From: Sophora flavescens
Lineage: Eukaryota > Streptophyta > Magnoliopsida > Fabales > Fabaceae
Reading direction: 5' to 3'
Length of the DNA stretch: 64,000 nucleotides
NCBI GenBank assembly: GCA_030762895.1
Contig: CM061068.1
Span: 156,384,811 to 156,448,810, forward strand
Shown: one piece after another, positions 1 to 11,421 of the stretch
Layout of the letters: each line of letters begins with the position of its first letter
How positions within the stretch are numbered: position 1 is the stretch's first letter
Made by a program: the position numbers and the translations under genes
The notes under the pieces: generated by a model
What the model saw: only the letters and a program-made list of their open reading frames with translations
Told to the model about the DNA's origin: nothing
The model's database searches: none

Positions 1-934
1 CAGGAAATCCATGACTACCCGCGCATCATCTGTGGTTGTTGGGATTGCCTCTACCCACTTCGACACGTAGTCCACAACCACCAAAATGTATTGGTAAGAG
101 AAAGAGGGTGGGAATGGTCCCATGAAATCTATCCCCCACACATCAAAGAGCTCTACTTCGAGCATGCAATTCAAGGGGAGTTCATGCCGCTTAGAAATAT
201 TGCCAACCCTTTGGCAACGATCACAGTTTTCAACAAAGGTGTAGGCATCCTTGAAGAGCGTCGGCCAATAGAAACCGCTTTGGAGGATCTTTTCTGCGGT
301 CTTTTTTCCCCCATAATGCCCACCGTAATCCGAGCTATGACAATGCCACAACACGTTTCCGATTTGGTCATGGGGAATGCACCTCCTGAGGATCCCATCC
401 GAGCACTGCTTGAAGAGATAGGGGTCCTCCCACACATAATATTTTGCATCCGAGAAGAACTTTTTCCTCTGTTGATTAGTCCAACCTTGCGGAACCACAT
501 TTGAAGACTTGAAGTTGGCCATGTCCGCGAACCAAGGAGGGGAATTTTCAATAAGTGCAAACAGCTTTTCATCAGGAAACTCTTCCTTGATGTCTAACAA
601 TTCCTCCTCGGTGTCGAGATTGACCAACCTAGATAAGTGGTCCGCCACCCCATTGTCGGATCCCTTCCTGTCCTTAATCTCGAGATCAAATTCCTGCAAA
701 AGAAGAATCCACCGAATTAATCTAGGTTTGGCCTCTTGTTTTGTCATCAAGTGTTTTATGGCCGCATGATCAGTGAAAACAACAATCTTAGACCCCACGA
801 CGTAGGATCTAAACTTATCCAAAGCAAACACCACATCAAGTAGTTCTTTTTCAGTGGTGGAATAATTAGCTTGTGCCTCATTCAAAACTTTACTTGCATA
901 ATAAATGACATGAGCTAATTTTTCCACCCCTCGC
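1..934 (-). pseudogene. gypsy pol, RNase H C-terminal part and integrase N-terminal part (frameshifted, runs off window)
   Basis: The minus-strand reading continues pol in a new frame after the stop near 935. The change falls in a run of six T (minus strand), about one base off. Downstream I see the RNase H glutamate segment (STTEKELLD), the last RNase H aspartate segment ([11 protein letters not shown]), then an integrase zinc-binding region with HCH...GGHYGG and CDRCQR, then the start of the integrase core (IDFMGPFP) and the beginning of DYVSKWVEA. The reading is open to the window edge in the parts I translated. In an intact element this would cut the RNA strand of the hybrid and insert the cDNA into host DNA. 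The frame break separates it from the RT in the neighbouring ORF. Confidence 0.85.
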
Positions 935-3900
935 CTAAAAAACAGCCCCCACCGCATAATCACTAGCATCACACATGATTTCAAATGGCAAATTCCAATT
1001 AGGTGTAGTGATTATGGGTGCGGTGACAAGCATATTTTTCAAAACAGTGAAGGCATTTAAACAAGAATCATTAAAATCAAAGGATACATCCTTCACAAGA
1101 AGGTCGCAAAGCGGCCTTGCGATTTTGGAGAAGTCTTTGATGAATCTCCGGTAGAACCCGGCATGCCCCAAAAAACTCCTCACCCCCTTTACATTGGTTG
1201 GTGGGGGCAGCTTCTCAATCAACTCAATCTTCGCCTTATCAACCTCAATCCCCCTTTTGGAGATTTTGTGTCCCATGACTATACCTTCCTTGACCATGAA
1301 GTGGCATTTCTCCCAATTGAGCACAAGGTTAGTCTCTTGGCACCTTTTAAGCACCAAGGTCAAGTTCTTCAAACAGTTGTCATAAGAAGTTCCAAAGACC
1401 GAGAAGTCATCCATGAACACCTCAATGCACCTTTCCACCATGTCCGAAAAAACAGAAAGCATGCACCTTTGGAAAGTAGCGGGGGCGTTGTACAATCCAA
1501 AGGGCATCCTCCTGTAGGCAAAGACTGCATAGGGACAAGTGAAGGCCGTCTTCTCTTGGTCTTGAGGATCCACCACAATCTGATTATAGCCGGAGTAACC
1601 ATCTAAGAAACAGTAGTACTCATATCCGGCTAACCTCTCAAGCATTTGATCAATGAAGAGGAGAGGGAAGTGATCCTTTCTTGTTGCTTCATTTAATCTT
1701 CTGTAGTCGATACAAACTCTCCACCCCGTGATGGTCCTTGTTGGGATCAATTCATTGTTTTCATTGACCACCACGGTTGTTCCACCTTTCTTTGGGACCA
1801 CATGGATTGGACTGACCCAATTGCTATCCGAGATTGGGTAGATGATTCTAGCATCTAAAAGCTTAATCACTTCCTTACGCACGGCTTCTTTCGTGATGGG
1901 ATTTAGCCGTCTTTGTGGTTGAACCACCGGCTTATAACCATCCTCCATCAAGATTTTATGCATGCATAGGGAAGGGCTTATACCTTTTAGGTCCGAAATC
2001 TTCCACCCAATGGCGGATTTGTGTTCCCTAAGAACTCTCAACAGCTTCTCCTCTTCATCCTTTTTCAAGGCATTGCTAATGATCACCGGATGTTGTCCCT
2101 TCTCCCCCAAGAATGCATACCTTAAGTGATTTGGGAGTTGCTTCAACTCCGGTGACTTGCCATCTTCCTCATTGTCTTCCTTGTTGAGCTTCTCCTTTGC
2201 ACATTCATCCCTTGGGAGACTCGGTAAGGCTTCCATATGTTTCAAGCATTCATGGTAGTCCTCATCCCCCAAGGGGTCTTCTTCCTCACTATAATCATCA
2301 TGGGATTTTACCAACACTTGTGCAAGTGAAGAACCATGGGCTTCTCTAGTGGTCTTTTCCTTGACAATAATATCCACCACATCCACCCGATACACTTCCG
2401 ACCTCTCCGCAGGGTGCTTCATTGCTTCAAAGACATTGAAGACTACATTCTCATCTTGCACGCGGAGGGTGAGCTTCCCTTGTTGCACATCAATCAAAGC
2501 ACGCCCTGTGGCCAAGAAGGGCCTCCCCAATATGAGAGGAATCTCGGCGTCTTCATCCATATCAAGCACCACAAAATCCGCCGGAAATATGAATTTGTCC
2601 ACCTTCACTATCAAGTCTTCGACAACCCCATAAGGGTATTTTATAGAGCGATCGGCTAGTTGGAGCGACATCCGTGTATCCTTGGCTTCCTTGATCCCCA
2701 ACTTCTTCATCATGGAGAGGGGCATCAAGTTGATGCTTGCCCCTAGATCACACAACGCCTTCCCTATATTCATCTCCCCAATAGTACATGGTATCGAAAA
2801 GGAACCGGGATCCTTCAACTTTGGAGGGAGTTTTCTCTGAAGGATGGCACTACACTCCTCGGTCAAAGCAACCGTTTCCTCATCCACTATTTTCCGCTTC
2901 TTGGAGAGAAGCTCCTTCATAAATCGGGCATAAGACGGCATTTGTTCCAGGGCTTCCGCAAATGGAATGTTGATCTGAAGTTTGCGGAAGACATCAAGGA
3001 ATTTACTGAACTGTTTATCCTGAAGGGGCTTCTTCAATCTTTCAGGGTATGGTACCTTCATGTAGGACGGGAGGTCATTGGGCTCTACCCACTTCTTTCT
3101 ACGGAACTCTTCATCTACAAGCTTTAACCTCCCTCCTTGCTCCGGTGCCTTACCTCTTGCTAACTCCTCTTCTTTCTCAGGTTGTTCTTCCTCAACATGT
3201 GGGGGGTTCGAGATCTCAACTTTCGGAGAACTAAGTGCACCCCTGTTAGATTCCAGCACTCTACCGCTTCTAGTGGTTACGGCATTGCACTGGCTCTTAG
3301 GGTTGTTCTCGGTATCACCTGGGAGAGTGCCTGGGAGACGCTCATTTAATTGCTTCGCGAGCTGCGCTATTTGTGTCTCGAGATTCTGAATTGCTGACCC
3401 TGTATGAGTCGCCAACTTGTCAATGGCAGTGTTCGTGTTAATTGACAATTTCTCCACTGTTGCACTCATCTTCTCAAGAGCCAGCTCCCACGGTTGTCTT
3501 CCACTATCTGTTATTTGCACTTGATTAGTCCCTGGAGGACCCTGCTGAGTATTGCGTTGCTGAATCCCAATGTTTGGCCTCAGACCCTGTTGAGGTTGTT
3601 GCCCGGCTAGACCACCACTAGCATTACTCCAAGCGAACCCCGGATGGTCTCTCCTCATATACCCCCTATTCTGATTCTGATTGTAGTCATTCTGTCTGTT
3701 TCTCTGATAATTGTTCTGGGGCACAGTGTCATAGAAGTTGTGGCATGAGTCCACATGTTCCTGAGAGAAATTCAGCGGGCAAATCTGAGTGTCATGATCT
3801 CCATTGCAATTGTCACAACCCGGAGGCATCCCCTCGTGTATCACATTAACCTTTTTGTTCCCCGATAGTGCCTCATTCTGCATCTTCAACAATCTGTTTT

Positions 3901-4000
3901 GCTCTAAAATGGCTTCCATTGTCGCAAAACTGATTCCACTCGAGGTTTCCCTGCCACGGTTGTAATCATTAAATATGACATCTTTTCTAGTAATGCCCAT
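935..4000 (-). CDS. Athila-like gypsy Gag C-terminus, protease, reverse transcriptase, RNase H start
   Basis: Open frame of 1021 codons. Residues 62-74 form a CX2CX3HX4C zinc knuckle. About 75-240 is Q/N-rich linker. An aspartic-protease motif DLGAS has its Asp at residue 418. RT motifs are FLDGYSGY (Asp 800) and FMDDFSVFG (Asp 863-864), and RNase H begins at CDASD near the end. The Met at 4000 is probably not a true start: the upstream gag ORF (3904-4758) overlaps it by 97 bases in another frame and carries the N-terminal Gag, so a frameshift near 3960-4000 has split one gag-pol polyprotein. The 3' end stops at a T-run frameshift. The key RT and protease residues look intact, which points to a fairly young copy. 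Confidence 0.9.
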   Translation of the reverse strand: MGITRKDVIFNDYNRGRETSSGISFATMEAILEQNRLLKMQNEALSGNKKVNVIHEGMPPGCDNCNGDHDTQICPLNFSQEHVDSCHNFYDTVPQNNYQRNRQNDYNQNQNRGYMRRDHPGFAWSNASGGLAGQQPQQGLRPNIGIQQRNTQQGPPGTNQVQITDSGRQPWELALEKMSATVEKLSINTNTAIDKLATHTGSAIQNLETQIAQLAKQLNERLPGTLPGDTENNPKSQCNAVTTRSGRVLESNRGALSSPKVEISNPPHVEEEQPEKEEELARGKAPEQGGRLKLVDEEFRRKKWVEPNDLPSYMKVPYPERLKKPLQDKQFSKFLDVFRKLQINIPFAEALEQMPSYARFMKELLSKKRKIVDEETVALTEECSAILQRKLPPKLKDPGSFSIPCTIGEMNIGKALCDLGASINLMPLSMMKKLGIKEAKDTRMSLQLADRSIKYPYGVVEDLIVKVDKFIFPADFVVLDMDEDAEIPLILGRPFLATGRALIDVQQGKLTLRVQDENVVFNVFEAMKHPAERSEVYRVDVVDIIVKEKTTREAHGSSLAQVLVKSHDDYSEEEDPLGDEDYHECLKHMEALPSLPRDECAKEKLNKEDNEEDGKSPELKQLPNHLRYAFLGEKGQHPVIISNALKKDEEEKLLRVLREHKSAIGWKISDLKGISPSLCMHKILMEDGYKPVVQPQRRLNPITKEAVRKEVIKLLDARIIYPISDSNWVSPIHVVPKKGGTTVVVNENNELIPTRTITGWRVCIDYRRLNEATRKDHFPLLFIDQMLERLAGYEYYCFLDGYSGYNQIVVDPQDQEKTAFTCPYAVFAYRRMPFGLYNAPATFQRCMLSVFSDMVERCIEVFMDDFSVFGTSYDNCLKNLTLVLKRCQETNLVLNWEKCHFMVKEGIVMGHKISKRGIEVDKAKIELIEKLPPPTNVKGVRSFLGHAGFYRRFIKDFSKIARPLCDLLVKDVSFDFNDSCLNAFTVLKNMLVTAPIITTPNWNLPFEIMCDASDYAVGAVF

Positions 4001-4758
4001 CCATCCTCAGTCGATAAATATGAAAAAGAACCGCCAGCTGCGGCATCACAGTTCATCTGATAGCGTCCCCTCAACCCATTAAAGAAATGCTGAACTTTGG
4101 AAACCGGGTCAAAGAACGCTGAGGGACATCTTCTCAATAACCCATTGTACCTCTCCCACGCTTCATTGTAAGTTTCATCCTCCGTCTGCCTGAATGATGT
4201 GACGGCTATTCTTGCTTGTGCTGCCTTCTGAGGAGGAAAATATTTGGTTAGGAACTTCTGTGCCATTTGCTCCCGAGTTCTGATACTGTTCCTATCCAAG
4301 CTGTCAACCCAATCGCGAGCGACATCCCTAAGAGAGAGAGGGAAAAACCGCAAGCGAAACTCATCTTGTGAGACTCCTCTTGCCTTCTGTAAGTCACAAG
4401 CTTCAAGGAAGCGAGTGATGTGTCTATGTGGGTCTTGTTTGCCACTGCCATCAAACTGATTCTCGCGGATCTGGGCTGTGACACATCCTTCCACTCTGAA
4501 GGAGTCTGTATTCAGGTTGCCCCTCAAAATAGAGGAAGCACAATCCTCCAAGTTTGGTAGATCGTACTCGAAGAGAGGCTTGTAGCGAGGAGGAGGAGGA
4601 GGGTTTTCTTCAGCCATGCCCTCAATTTTAATCCCTTCAATTCTTTTTCGTTCCCTGGCTTCCTTCCTTAATTGCCTCTCGGTCCTTGTGATCTCTGAAT
4701 CAAATAGCAAGTCCTTCTGTGAAAGGGTACCTCGCATACAAAAACAAGCAAAGACCAA
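3904..4758 (-). CDS. Athila-like gypsy Gag N-terminal domain
   Basis: 284 codons. The retrotransposon Gag core is clear: a leading region with YKPLFEYDLPNLEDC, then NQFDG...DPHRHITRFLE, LRFFPLSLRDVARDW and FLTKYFPPQKAAQARI, ending in NGLRGRYQMNCDAAAGGSF. The core is the same family as the plus-strand gag at 47256-47720 and more distantly the gag at 56391-57212. The last ~35 residues after [14 protein letters not shown] are out of frame; the true continuation is in the ORF starting at 4000. Gag would package element RNA in cytoplasmic particles. In the better-conserved relative the first Met corresponds to MRGT, about 8 codons inside this ORF, so the first codons may be leader. Confidence 0.88.
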   Translation of the reverse strand: MVFACFCMRGTLSQKDLLFDSEITRTERQLRKEARERKRIEGIKIEGMAEENPPPPPRYKPLFEYDLPNLEDCASSILRGNLNTDSFRVEGCVTAQIRENQFDGSGKQDPHRHITRFLEACDLQKARGVSQDEFRLRFFPLSLRDVARDWVDSLDRNSIRTREQMAQKFLTKYFPPQKAAQARIAVTSFRQTEDETYNEAWERYNGLLRRCPSAFFDPVSKVQHFFNGLRGRYQMNCDAAAGGSFSYLSTEDGWALLEKMSYLMITTVAGKPRVESVLRQWKPF

Positions 4759-4873
4759 GTGGAATCAAAGAAGTAAAGAAAAATAATAGCAATTAAATAA
4801 AAGAAAATAAAAACGAAAGTCAGCTTAACCAAATAACCGAATTTCCTGAAAATTAGGAAAATTGGTTGTGCCA

Positions 4874-4892
4874 ATCCCCGGCAACGGCGCCA
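4874..4892 (-). other. Primer-binding site, tRNA-Asp type
   Basis: The plus strand reads TCCCCGGCAACGGCGCCA (4875-4892), identical to the 3' end of plant tRNA-Asp as I know it, so the minus-strand transcript is complementary to that tRNA. It lies 6 bases from the LTR edge. It marks minus-strand priming and fixes the element's orientation. Confidence 0.92.
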
Positions 4893-5731
4893 AAAACTTG
4901 TTGAGTCACCGGCAAGTGTACCGGATCGTCGCAAGTAATAAAACACGGTAAGAATCTACCGAGGTCAAACACAAGGATTGGGCTACCAATTCGACTAATT
5001 TCGTGAGAAGTCCGATGCGTTTGGTCAAGTAACAGAGAGTGGTTGAGATTTGAGAGAAAAGAGGATCGCAAGCAAATCACAATTCAAATAAAGATATGGT
5101 ATTGAAATCTGGAATTTAAAAGCATCTAAGGTCTCAAATCCACCTACCCAATCATGCATAGTACCCAAGTGATGAGAATCTCCTCCCTAGGTTCAATTTT
5201 AATGTCAACCGGGACCCCCAAATTCTCCTAAATTCACTGTCGTGCTCAATAGGACGTATTCGATGATTTGAGTTAATTACTTACTAGGTCTCATAACCCT
5301 AATCTCGAATTCTATTAATTCTTGTTCCCTATAGGTTGCACCGATCTCCTATTCACTCTCGTGCAATACTCGACCGATGATCCCAATTCAAGTTTTAAAA
5401 CGCGAATCGCCGCTCGGCCTCAACACGTTTAACTAGTCGATCACGCAAGCATATGATCAACACAATGAAAGCAGAATTGGAAAACAATAATTGAATTAAA
5501 GGAGAGAGAGATACATCACATGAACACTATGCCGCCATGGGTGGCTTCATCGATCCCTTAGACAAGGGGATTAGTTCCTCATGTCCGTAACAACGACGCA
5601 CGTACAATCGGAATTTATCCTAAGAATAAGAATAAGAAAAGAGAAAGGGAGACGCCGCTCCAGAATAAGGATTCTAAAAGATCTATATAAAGTTCTGATG
5701 CCAAAAGTTTTTTAAATCTGTTCTGCAGTTT

Positions 5732-5741
5732 CTTATTTATA
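5732..5741 (-). promoter_or_regulatory. LTR TATA box
   Basis: The minus strand reads TATAAATAAG, directly downstream (minus sense) of the palindrome cluster and of a CACGTG core at 5750-5755. The same TATAAATAAG occurs at the matching place in the LTRs of the 52387-58681 element. Confidence 0.7.
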
Positions 5742-5754
5742 GGGAGGCCACGTG

Positions 5755-6012
5755 TCACGGCCGTGATGGTCATCACGGCTAGGCCGTGACAGCTTCTGTT
5801 TCTGGCACTTTTGTGGAATTCAGTCCCTCGCGATGCGAAGGGTGTCTCGCGACGCGAGCCTTCTTTTTACAGCCCATGATGTGAATCACGGTTAAGCCGT
5901 GACGGTCTCTGACTTGTGGGGGTTTTAGGTCACGGCCGTGATGGACATCACGGCTAGGCCGTGACAGACTCTGACTTCAGCCTTTCTTCTCCGCTCGATC
6001 ATGGCCGTGATG
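5755..6012. repeat. Cluster of CACGGCCGTG-type palindromes in LTR U3
   Basis: Units at 5755-5790, about 5876-5912, 5930-5964 and 5998-6012. The full unit is a double dyad: TCACGGCCGTGA, a short spacer, then ATCACGGCTAGGCCGTGA. The spacing is irregular. Between the first and second units is a different dyad, CTCGCGATGCGA / TCGCGACGCGAG (5828-5860). The cluster is immediately upstream of the TATA box on the transcribed strand. Confidence 0.8.
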
Positions 6013-6236
6013 GGCTCTGTTTGGATCATATTCTTCACTTTTCAACCTCTATTCCATGAGAGCTCCATCTGGGCTAATTTCTGAGCATTTTTCCTTAAAT
6101 CCCTGCAAAACAACACCAGGAAACCGCTTCACCCGTTCCAAGGGAAAAACTAACAAAAATCAACTAATTATGCCTAAACTACATGAAAAATGCATGCGAG
6201 AGTGCACATGAAACATGATGTAAAATCACACTATCA

Positions 6237-6909
6237 ATACTCTAGCCCTAGCTCATGAAGGGTCATCCCAAGTTAAGGAGTCAAAGGTAAGCATGCTGGT
6301 TCACTAGTATGAGTTATTCAAAATGGCTGAACATGAAACCATAGATCAAATGTTTGGAAGATTCCAAACTATCACCAACAGTCTTAAATATCTTAGAAAG
6401 ACCTATGAGAATAGAGATCATGTCAGAAAAATTTTGAGGAGCTTACACAAACAATGGAGACCTAAGGTCACTGCTATTTAGGAGGCAAAGAACCTCAATA
6501 CTCTCACTGCAGATGAGCTTCTTGGATCTCTCAAAGTCCATAAGCTTGAACTCAATGAAGAAGAGAGTACCAGAAAAGGAAAGTCTATTGCCCTAAAGGC
6601 AAAGAAGGCAAGCTCATCCAAAGTTCTCAAAGCTAAGGAATCCTCAGATGAAGCAGGCCCTTCTGACAGTGATGAAGGATCTGATGAGGATGAACTGTCT
6701 TTTATCTCCAGAAAGATTCAACATATGTGGAGAAAGAAAGGTGGTTTCAGAAGGAAGCAATTCAACAAAAATTTTCCCAAAGAAAAATCAGACTCCAAAG
6801 AAAAAGGTCCACCTTTGTGCTTCGAGTGCAAAAAGTCTGGTCACTTCAAAACTGATTGTCCAGAACTAATGGACAAAAGGAAGTTCTTTTAAAAGAAGAA
6901 AGGTCTAAT
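6237..6909 (+). pseudogene. Sirevirus-like copia gag fragment (host of the gypsy insertion)
   Basis: The sequence parallels 8750-9425 of the adjacent copia element at high identity: the Gag core (MFGRFQTIT, VRKILRSLHKQWRPK), the acidic Ser/Glu-rich stretch and a CX2CX4HX4C zinc knuckle (CFECKKSGHFKTDC, about 6820-6861). It is a separate, older copy. It keeps the reading frame in the acidic region where the other copy has lost one base, but has an in-frame TAG at 6479-6481 (the other copy has CAA) and a TAA near 6889. Its 5' part is beyond the gypsy element; its 3' part stops exactly where an LTR begins at 6910. Confidence 0.8.
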
Positions 6910-8373
6910 TGTTAGAACCAAAGTGGTTTTGGATTAAAATAATCTCTTAAGTTTTAATGTTAACAAAAAGGTTAAATTTGTATGGCAAAGTATTGTCAAA
7001 GATCTAACTTGTTTGTTATAAGTATGCAGGGATTACTTGATTTATACGAATCAGGGGAACTTAAATTTAAAGTATGGAATCTATCAGATTCTATTTCAAA
7101 CCTCTAGACCAGTCTACAAATCTTGGTAAAATTCTGAGTCTTTAGCTTTTTGGTAGACGAGATCGTTAAAATAAGAATAGACAAGGTCTTAAAATTAACT
7201 TAGGAAGACGCATTACTAAGTAGACGAGACATTGAAATATAACAAGTCCAAAGACTTTATAGACGGAGTAGTTTCACTAGATTCCACGTCAGCAGACGAG
7301 CTCTTGAGTATAGCACGTCCATCTCTCGAAACTAGGTGAAAAGTCTGTAGATGCACTATCAAGTAGACGAGCCTGTCTCACTGATAAGTAATACTTACAC
7401 GTCCAAAGACCTTTGCGTCCACTAGTTTTAAAACGAGAACCCGTCTAAGGTTAAATGTATTTATTTAAAATGATTGCTTATTTAATTCAAAGAATAAGTG
7501 TTTACCCTTGCTGCTTCTACTGTATAAAATCTTTACCTCTTGGATAAAAGAACTTCGTACCATCGAAACTATAAACCTTCGTACTCTGTCAACTACATTG
7601 TTGTAAAGATCAAGTCAAGTACAAAGAAAGAAAGTCAGAAAGCAACATTTGGTACAACAGAGAAGTGACAGTTCTACTTTGAGCATTCCTCTGATAAACA
7701 AAAGCACTTCTCAGTGAAGCATATCAAGTTATCAGTCTCAACGGATCCAAGCATTTAATACTATGTATAAATGGATACAAGTTGAAGACCGTTGAAGAAG
7801 ATCAAGACAGAGAAGCACTTCATCTATATAATACTCGAAGAACTTCAACAACTTAGAAAGTAACACAAGCTCTGAGATCATAGTGCAAAAACTCTATTGA
7901 AATTGTAAAACAAGTTTACGTGTAAATCTTGTTGATCTTAAACTTTCAAATCCTCACACATAGTGAGTTCTTAGATCAAAGTTGTAAACCTCTTTGTTAG
8001 AGTTAGAGCCTGAAGAGGCTTGGTAGAGAAAGAATACTTGTAGCCTGAAGAGGTGTCGAATACTTGTAATCTATTTGGAGAATAGTGGATAAAACCTTCA
8101 GGTAGAAGGGACTGAACGTAGCTCTTGGTTGGAAGAGAATGAACCAGGATAAAACACTTGCGTGAATCTTCTAAACCCTTATCTTTGACAGTTTTTGTTT
8201 ATACTAACTGTGGGGTTCTGAATCTGAGTTTATTAACTCTTCAAAAACGTTTTCCTGTTTGTGTGTTGTTTTTATTGTTTTGTTTGTAAATGGTTTGAGA
8301 AAATACTTTTTCAAAAATCTGTTAAGAAACACAATTCAACACCGCCTTCTTGTGTTTCCCTGTGTCAACTTCA
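6910..8373 (+). repeat. 5' LTR of Sirevirus-like element
   Basis: 1464 bp, TGTTAGAACC...CAACTTCA, followed after 2 bases by the primer site. Homologous to 20902-22313 but with many substitutions and small indels. It contains scattered copies of TAGACGAG and GTCCAAAGAC (7140-7440), the same vocabulary as in the 3' LTR (21110-21380) and at 17115-17225. Confidence 0.85.
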
Positions 8374-8375
8374 GT

Positions 8376-8387
8376 TGGTATCAGAGC
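8376..8387 (+). other. Primer-binding site, initiator tRNA-Met type
   Basis: TGGTATCAGAGC is the standard complement of the plant tRNA-iMet 3' end. It starts 2 bases after the LTR. Confidence 0.93.
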
Positions 8388-8444
8388 TCAGCCTCGAAAG
8401 GGTTGAGCATCTAACAAGTACCGGGGGAGTACGATCCAACAAGC

Positions 8445-9484
8445 ATGAATACAGAAGGACAAACAATCACCGGACCTCATCTCTTTGATGGTTGTGATTA
8501 TGACTACTGGAAAAAGAGAATGGTGGCTTTTCTTGATGCACAATACATGGACATCTGGGAGCTGATTGAAACTGGCTACACTGAGCCAATAGGTGATGCT
8601 GGAGCTGTTATTCCTAGAGCTCAATGGACTCCAGAGCAGAAAACTCAACATCAACTCAATCTGAAAGCTAAGCATTATTTGATGTGTGCTATCACCAGAT
8701 ATGAGCATGATAAAGTCCATAGCTGTAACACGGCTAAGGAAATATGGGATACTCTTGCCCTAGCTTATGAAGGGTCATCCCAAGTTAAGGAGTCAAAGAT
8801 AAGCATGTTGGTTCATCAGTATGAATTATTTAAAATGGCCGAACATGAAACTATAGATCAAATGTTTGGAAGATTCCAAACTATCACCAACATTCTTAGA
8901 TCTCTTGAAAAAACCTATGAGAATAGAGATCATGTTAGAAAAATTTTGAGGAGCTTGCATAAACAGTGGAGACCTAAGGTCACTGCTATTCAAGAAGCAA
9001 AGAACCTATATACTCTTTCTTTGGAGGAACTTCTTGGATCTTTAAAAGTTCATGAGCTTGAGCTCAATGAAGAAGAAAGTTCCAGAAAAGGAACATCTAT
9101 TTCCCTAAAGGCAAAGAAGGCTGGCTCTTCCAAAGTTTTAAAGCCGAGGAATCCTCTGATGAAGCAGACCCTTTTGATAGTGATGAAGGATCTGATGAGG
9201 ATGAACTGTCTTTCATCTCCAGAAAGATTCAACATATGTGGAGAAAGAAATGTGGTTTCAGCAGGAAGCAGTTCAACAAAAAGTTCATCAAGGAAAAATC
9301 AAACTCTAAGGGAAAAGGTCCACCTCTGTGCTTCAAGTGCAAAAAGCCTGGTCATTTCAAAGCTGACTGCCCAGAACTGAAGGACAAAAAGAAATTCTTC
9401 AAAAAGAAGAAGGGCTTGATGGCTACTTGGGAGAATATGGATCTGTCTTCATCTGATGAAGAAAATGAAGCAGAGAAGAGGTAA
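8445..9484 (+). pseudogene. Sirevirus-like copia Gag with zinc knuckle
   Basis: It starts at an ATG 57 bases after the primer site. The 311-codon frame contains a UBN2-type copia Gag core (HLFDGCDYDYWKKRM, LKAKHYLMCAI, AKEIWDTL, MFGRFQTI, WRPKVTAI). Near 9136 one base is missing relative to the copy at 6237-6909, so the frame shifts and the ORF ends in an unrelated tail at 9380. The true continuation is the ORF at 9236-9484: RKIQHMWRKK, then zinc knuckle CFKCKKPGHFKADC (CX2CX4HX4C) and a Lys-rich and acidic tail. A further one-base slip near 9480 separates it from the next ORF. Gag would form the particle and bind RNA. Confidence 0.85.
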
Positions 9485-9495
9485 ATATCTGTATC

Positions 9496-9918
9496 ATGGC
9501 TAGTACATCATCAGAAAGTGAATACACTGATGCTGAGGTAATGGATTCTAACCCTTCCATTCTTCAAGATTGTTTTGATGAATTACTGCATAACTCATCA
9601 ATTCCGTCTCATGAATATAGAAGTCTCAAAAAGAAAATTTCCAAACTATCTAAAGAATTTGATAGGGTTTGCATGGAGAAAATAAGTCTTGTAAATGAAA
9701 ATGACAAACTGAAATCAGAGAATGTCAGTCTAACTGACAAACTCAAGTGTGAGCCAACTGTCTCTAGTGATGTTGCAAAACTGAAACAAGATGTGACATA
9801 CCTGACACACACTCTTTTTAAATTTGTAGGTGGCTCAGATAAACGAAGTTTAATTTTAAGGTACTCTAGGTCACCACATGATAAGCTTGGTCTTGGTTAT
9901 GACAAAGAAAAGCATTGA
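9496..9918 (+). pseudogene. Copia Gag-Pol linker with predicted coiled coil, interrupted by solo LTR
   Basis: 140 codons: an acidic Ser-rich start (SSESEYTDAEVMDS), then a heptad-like stretch at about residues 40-95 (SLKKKISKLSKEF, ENDKLKSENVSLTDKL, VAKLKQDVTYL) that should form a coiled coil. The frame runs into the solo LTR at 9916. After the LTR, from 11196, the same reading resumes, meets a stop, then reaches a second knuckle CKVCGKGGHVTSRC (11295-11336). A coiled coil between knuckle and protease is a recurrent feature of this copia group. Confidence 0.75.
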
Positions 9919-11190
9919 TCCGCTGTCGCACACGGGTCAAATGAATCAAAATTTAAAACTGTAGTACAAGGTGATAACCTTGGTCATCTCGCAAGGATCT
10001 CTGATTTAATTAACCAAATACAAGAATCATGCAAAGTAATGAGAAAAAGGGGAATTTTTAAATTCAATGAGAGAAGAAAATAGATTGTAAAAGAGTGATG
10101 AGAATCAATGTATTAAATCGACTAATCCACTGGTTAAAGGTAATTTCACTTGGACCTATCACGGGTTTCAAAGGATCTAATCTCTTTTCGTGATTCTATT
10201 CTTGTTTGATCATAAAATTAACCGATCAAGCATCAGTTAATTCTATATGAATTCCTACTGGATTAAGCATCACAGAATTTGATTCATTATAATTGTGGAA
10301 CAAGCGTCACAAAACCATAATCAATCTTATAACCGAATTCAATCAAACCTACACTAAGCGTCATAGATCCTATCAATCCTTATTCGTAACAAATCAAAAC
10401 AAGCGTTCAACATGCTTCGAATAATCTCAAATCAGATTATAATTAGATTGGAATGCAAAAACGAGTTTGAGTGATTAAGCATCAAAACACAAAAACGGAA
10501 TTGCAAACATTGATCAATAGATGAAGGATTAAAAGGAAAATATATAGAATTACTAAAACGAAATTAACATTGAAAACCAAACCTCAAGGTCTTTGTAAAA
10601 ATCCCTAACCAGTGAATCAATCTAAGAATTTAGCCTTCCATAGGAGGCTTAAACCAAAATAAGAATTGAAGAGTGAGGAGGAGAGAGACAAAACCCTATG
10701 AGCAGCCGTCTCTCCAGAGATGATAAATAAGGTCTCAAAGCCACCTACTTATAATCCTAGGGTAAACCAATACGTCTGACCTAGAGAGCCCAATGGGAAT
10801 TAATTGACCCATTAATGATTGATTACATGGAGATATGACAACAATAATTCCAATTCCCGCACTAATCTGGACAGCTTCGGTAATTAGAATTTTCGACCAT
10901 CAAAACGTCAGAACTGGGCTTATCAGTAAACATGAAAGTTGTAGATCTGCTTCTTAGATTTCCAACGCCACAAAGATCACTCAAATCGGACATGTATAGC
11001 CCAAGTTATGGCCTGCAGAAGGAAGACGGGTCAGGATGCACTAAAATCCGAAAATTGACTAAGAAATTCATTAAAGCCCAATTAAGACCCAAAGATATGA
11101 AAACATGCTAAGAATCCAATATTGGGTACAAAGCACATCCAAAAACACCAAGTGCAATGCTATAAAAGGTATATTAAAATGCACTGATCA
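9916..11190 (-). repeat. Solo LTR of Athila-like gypsy family, with TSD AGCAT
   Basis: 1275 bp, TGATCCGCTGTCG...CACTGATCA, flanked by AGCAT at 9911-9915 and 11191-11195. Its start resembles the solo LTR at 28618 (CGCTGTCG..CACG). The copia reading frame resumes across it, which confirms the insertion. No primer site, gag or second LTR is attached, so it is a product of LTR-LTR recombination. The orientation is inferred by analogy with the other minus-oriented Athila LTRs. Confidence 0.88.
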
Positions 11191-11294
11191 AGCATGAAGC
11201 ATCTTATGAAAAGTAAAAATCAGATATGCATAATAGAACCTCAAAAGCTCAAACATTGCATGTTAAAACTAAATTGAGCTCGTCCAACACTTAC

Positions 11295-11336
11295 TGTAAA
11301 GTGTGTGGAAAAGGTGGTCACGTAACATCTAGATGC
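11295..11336 (+). other. Second zinc-knuckle segment of the copia polyprotein
   Basis: Codes for CKVCGKGGHVTSRC, a CX2CX4HX4C knuckle, in the reading that resumes after the solo LTR. The frame ends at a TAA near 11398, shortly before the protease. Confidence 0.7.
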
Positions 11337-11421
11337 ATACATTATAAGCATATTAAACATGCTCGTCCAGTGACTACTAACAAGAAAGGACCCAAGTAAA
11401 TTTTGGTATCTAAAGATAAGA

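Larger units (their letters stand above)
1..6236 (-). mobile_element. Athila-like Ty3/gypsy retrotransposon, partial (3' part outside window)
   Basis: Read on the minus strand the order is 5' LTR (4899-6236), tRNA-Asp primer site (4874-4892), gag, protease, reverse transcriptase, RNase H and the start of integrase. RNase H before integrase is the Ty3/gypsy order. The DLGAS protease motif, the FMDD reverse-transcriptase motif and the tRNA-Asp primer fit the Athila/Tat group. The 5' LTR ends at 6236 and the next bases resume a copia gag (compare 6239-6270 with 8752-8783), so the element inserted into that gag. The expected right TSD is ATACT (6237-6241); the left copy lies outside the window. 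Two frameshifts show it is inactive. Confidence 0.9.
4899..6236 (-). repeat. 5' LTR of Athila-like gypsy element
   Basis: 1338 bp. In plus orientation it begins TGTTGAGTCACCGGC next to the primer site and ends ACACTATCA. Both ends match the LTRs at 52387-53809 and 57405-58681 (same CGGCAAGTGTACCGG block, same AATCACAC...ATCA end). A minus-strand TATA box lies at 5732-5741, preceded in U3 by palindromic repeats (5755-6012). ORFs called inside it are not genes. Confidence 0.88.

Noticed and set aside
1163..1606. Plus-strand ORF of 147 codons, and similar ones at 2336-2659 and 3078-3389
   Set aside because: Antisense shadows of the minus-strand gypsy pol, which has all expected motifs.
4874..4892. 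tRNA-Asp gene fragment (also at 57381)
   Set aside because: Only the last 18-19 bases match and they sit at LTR edges; they are primer-binding sites.
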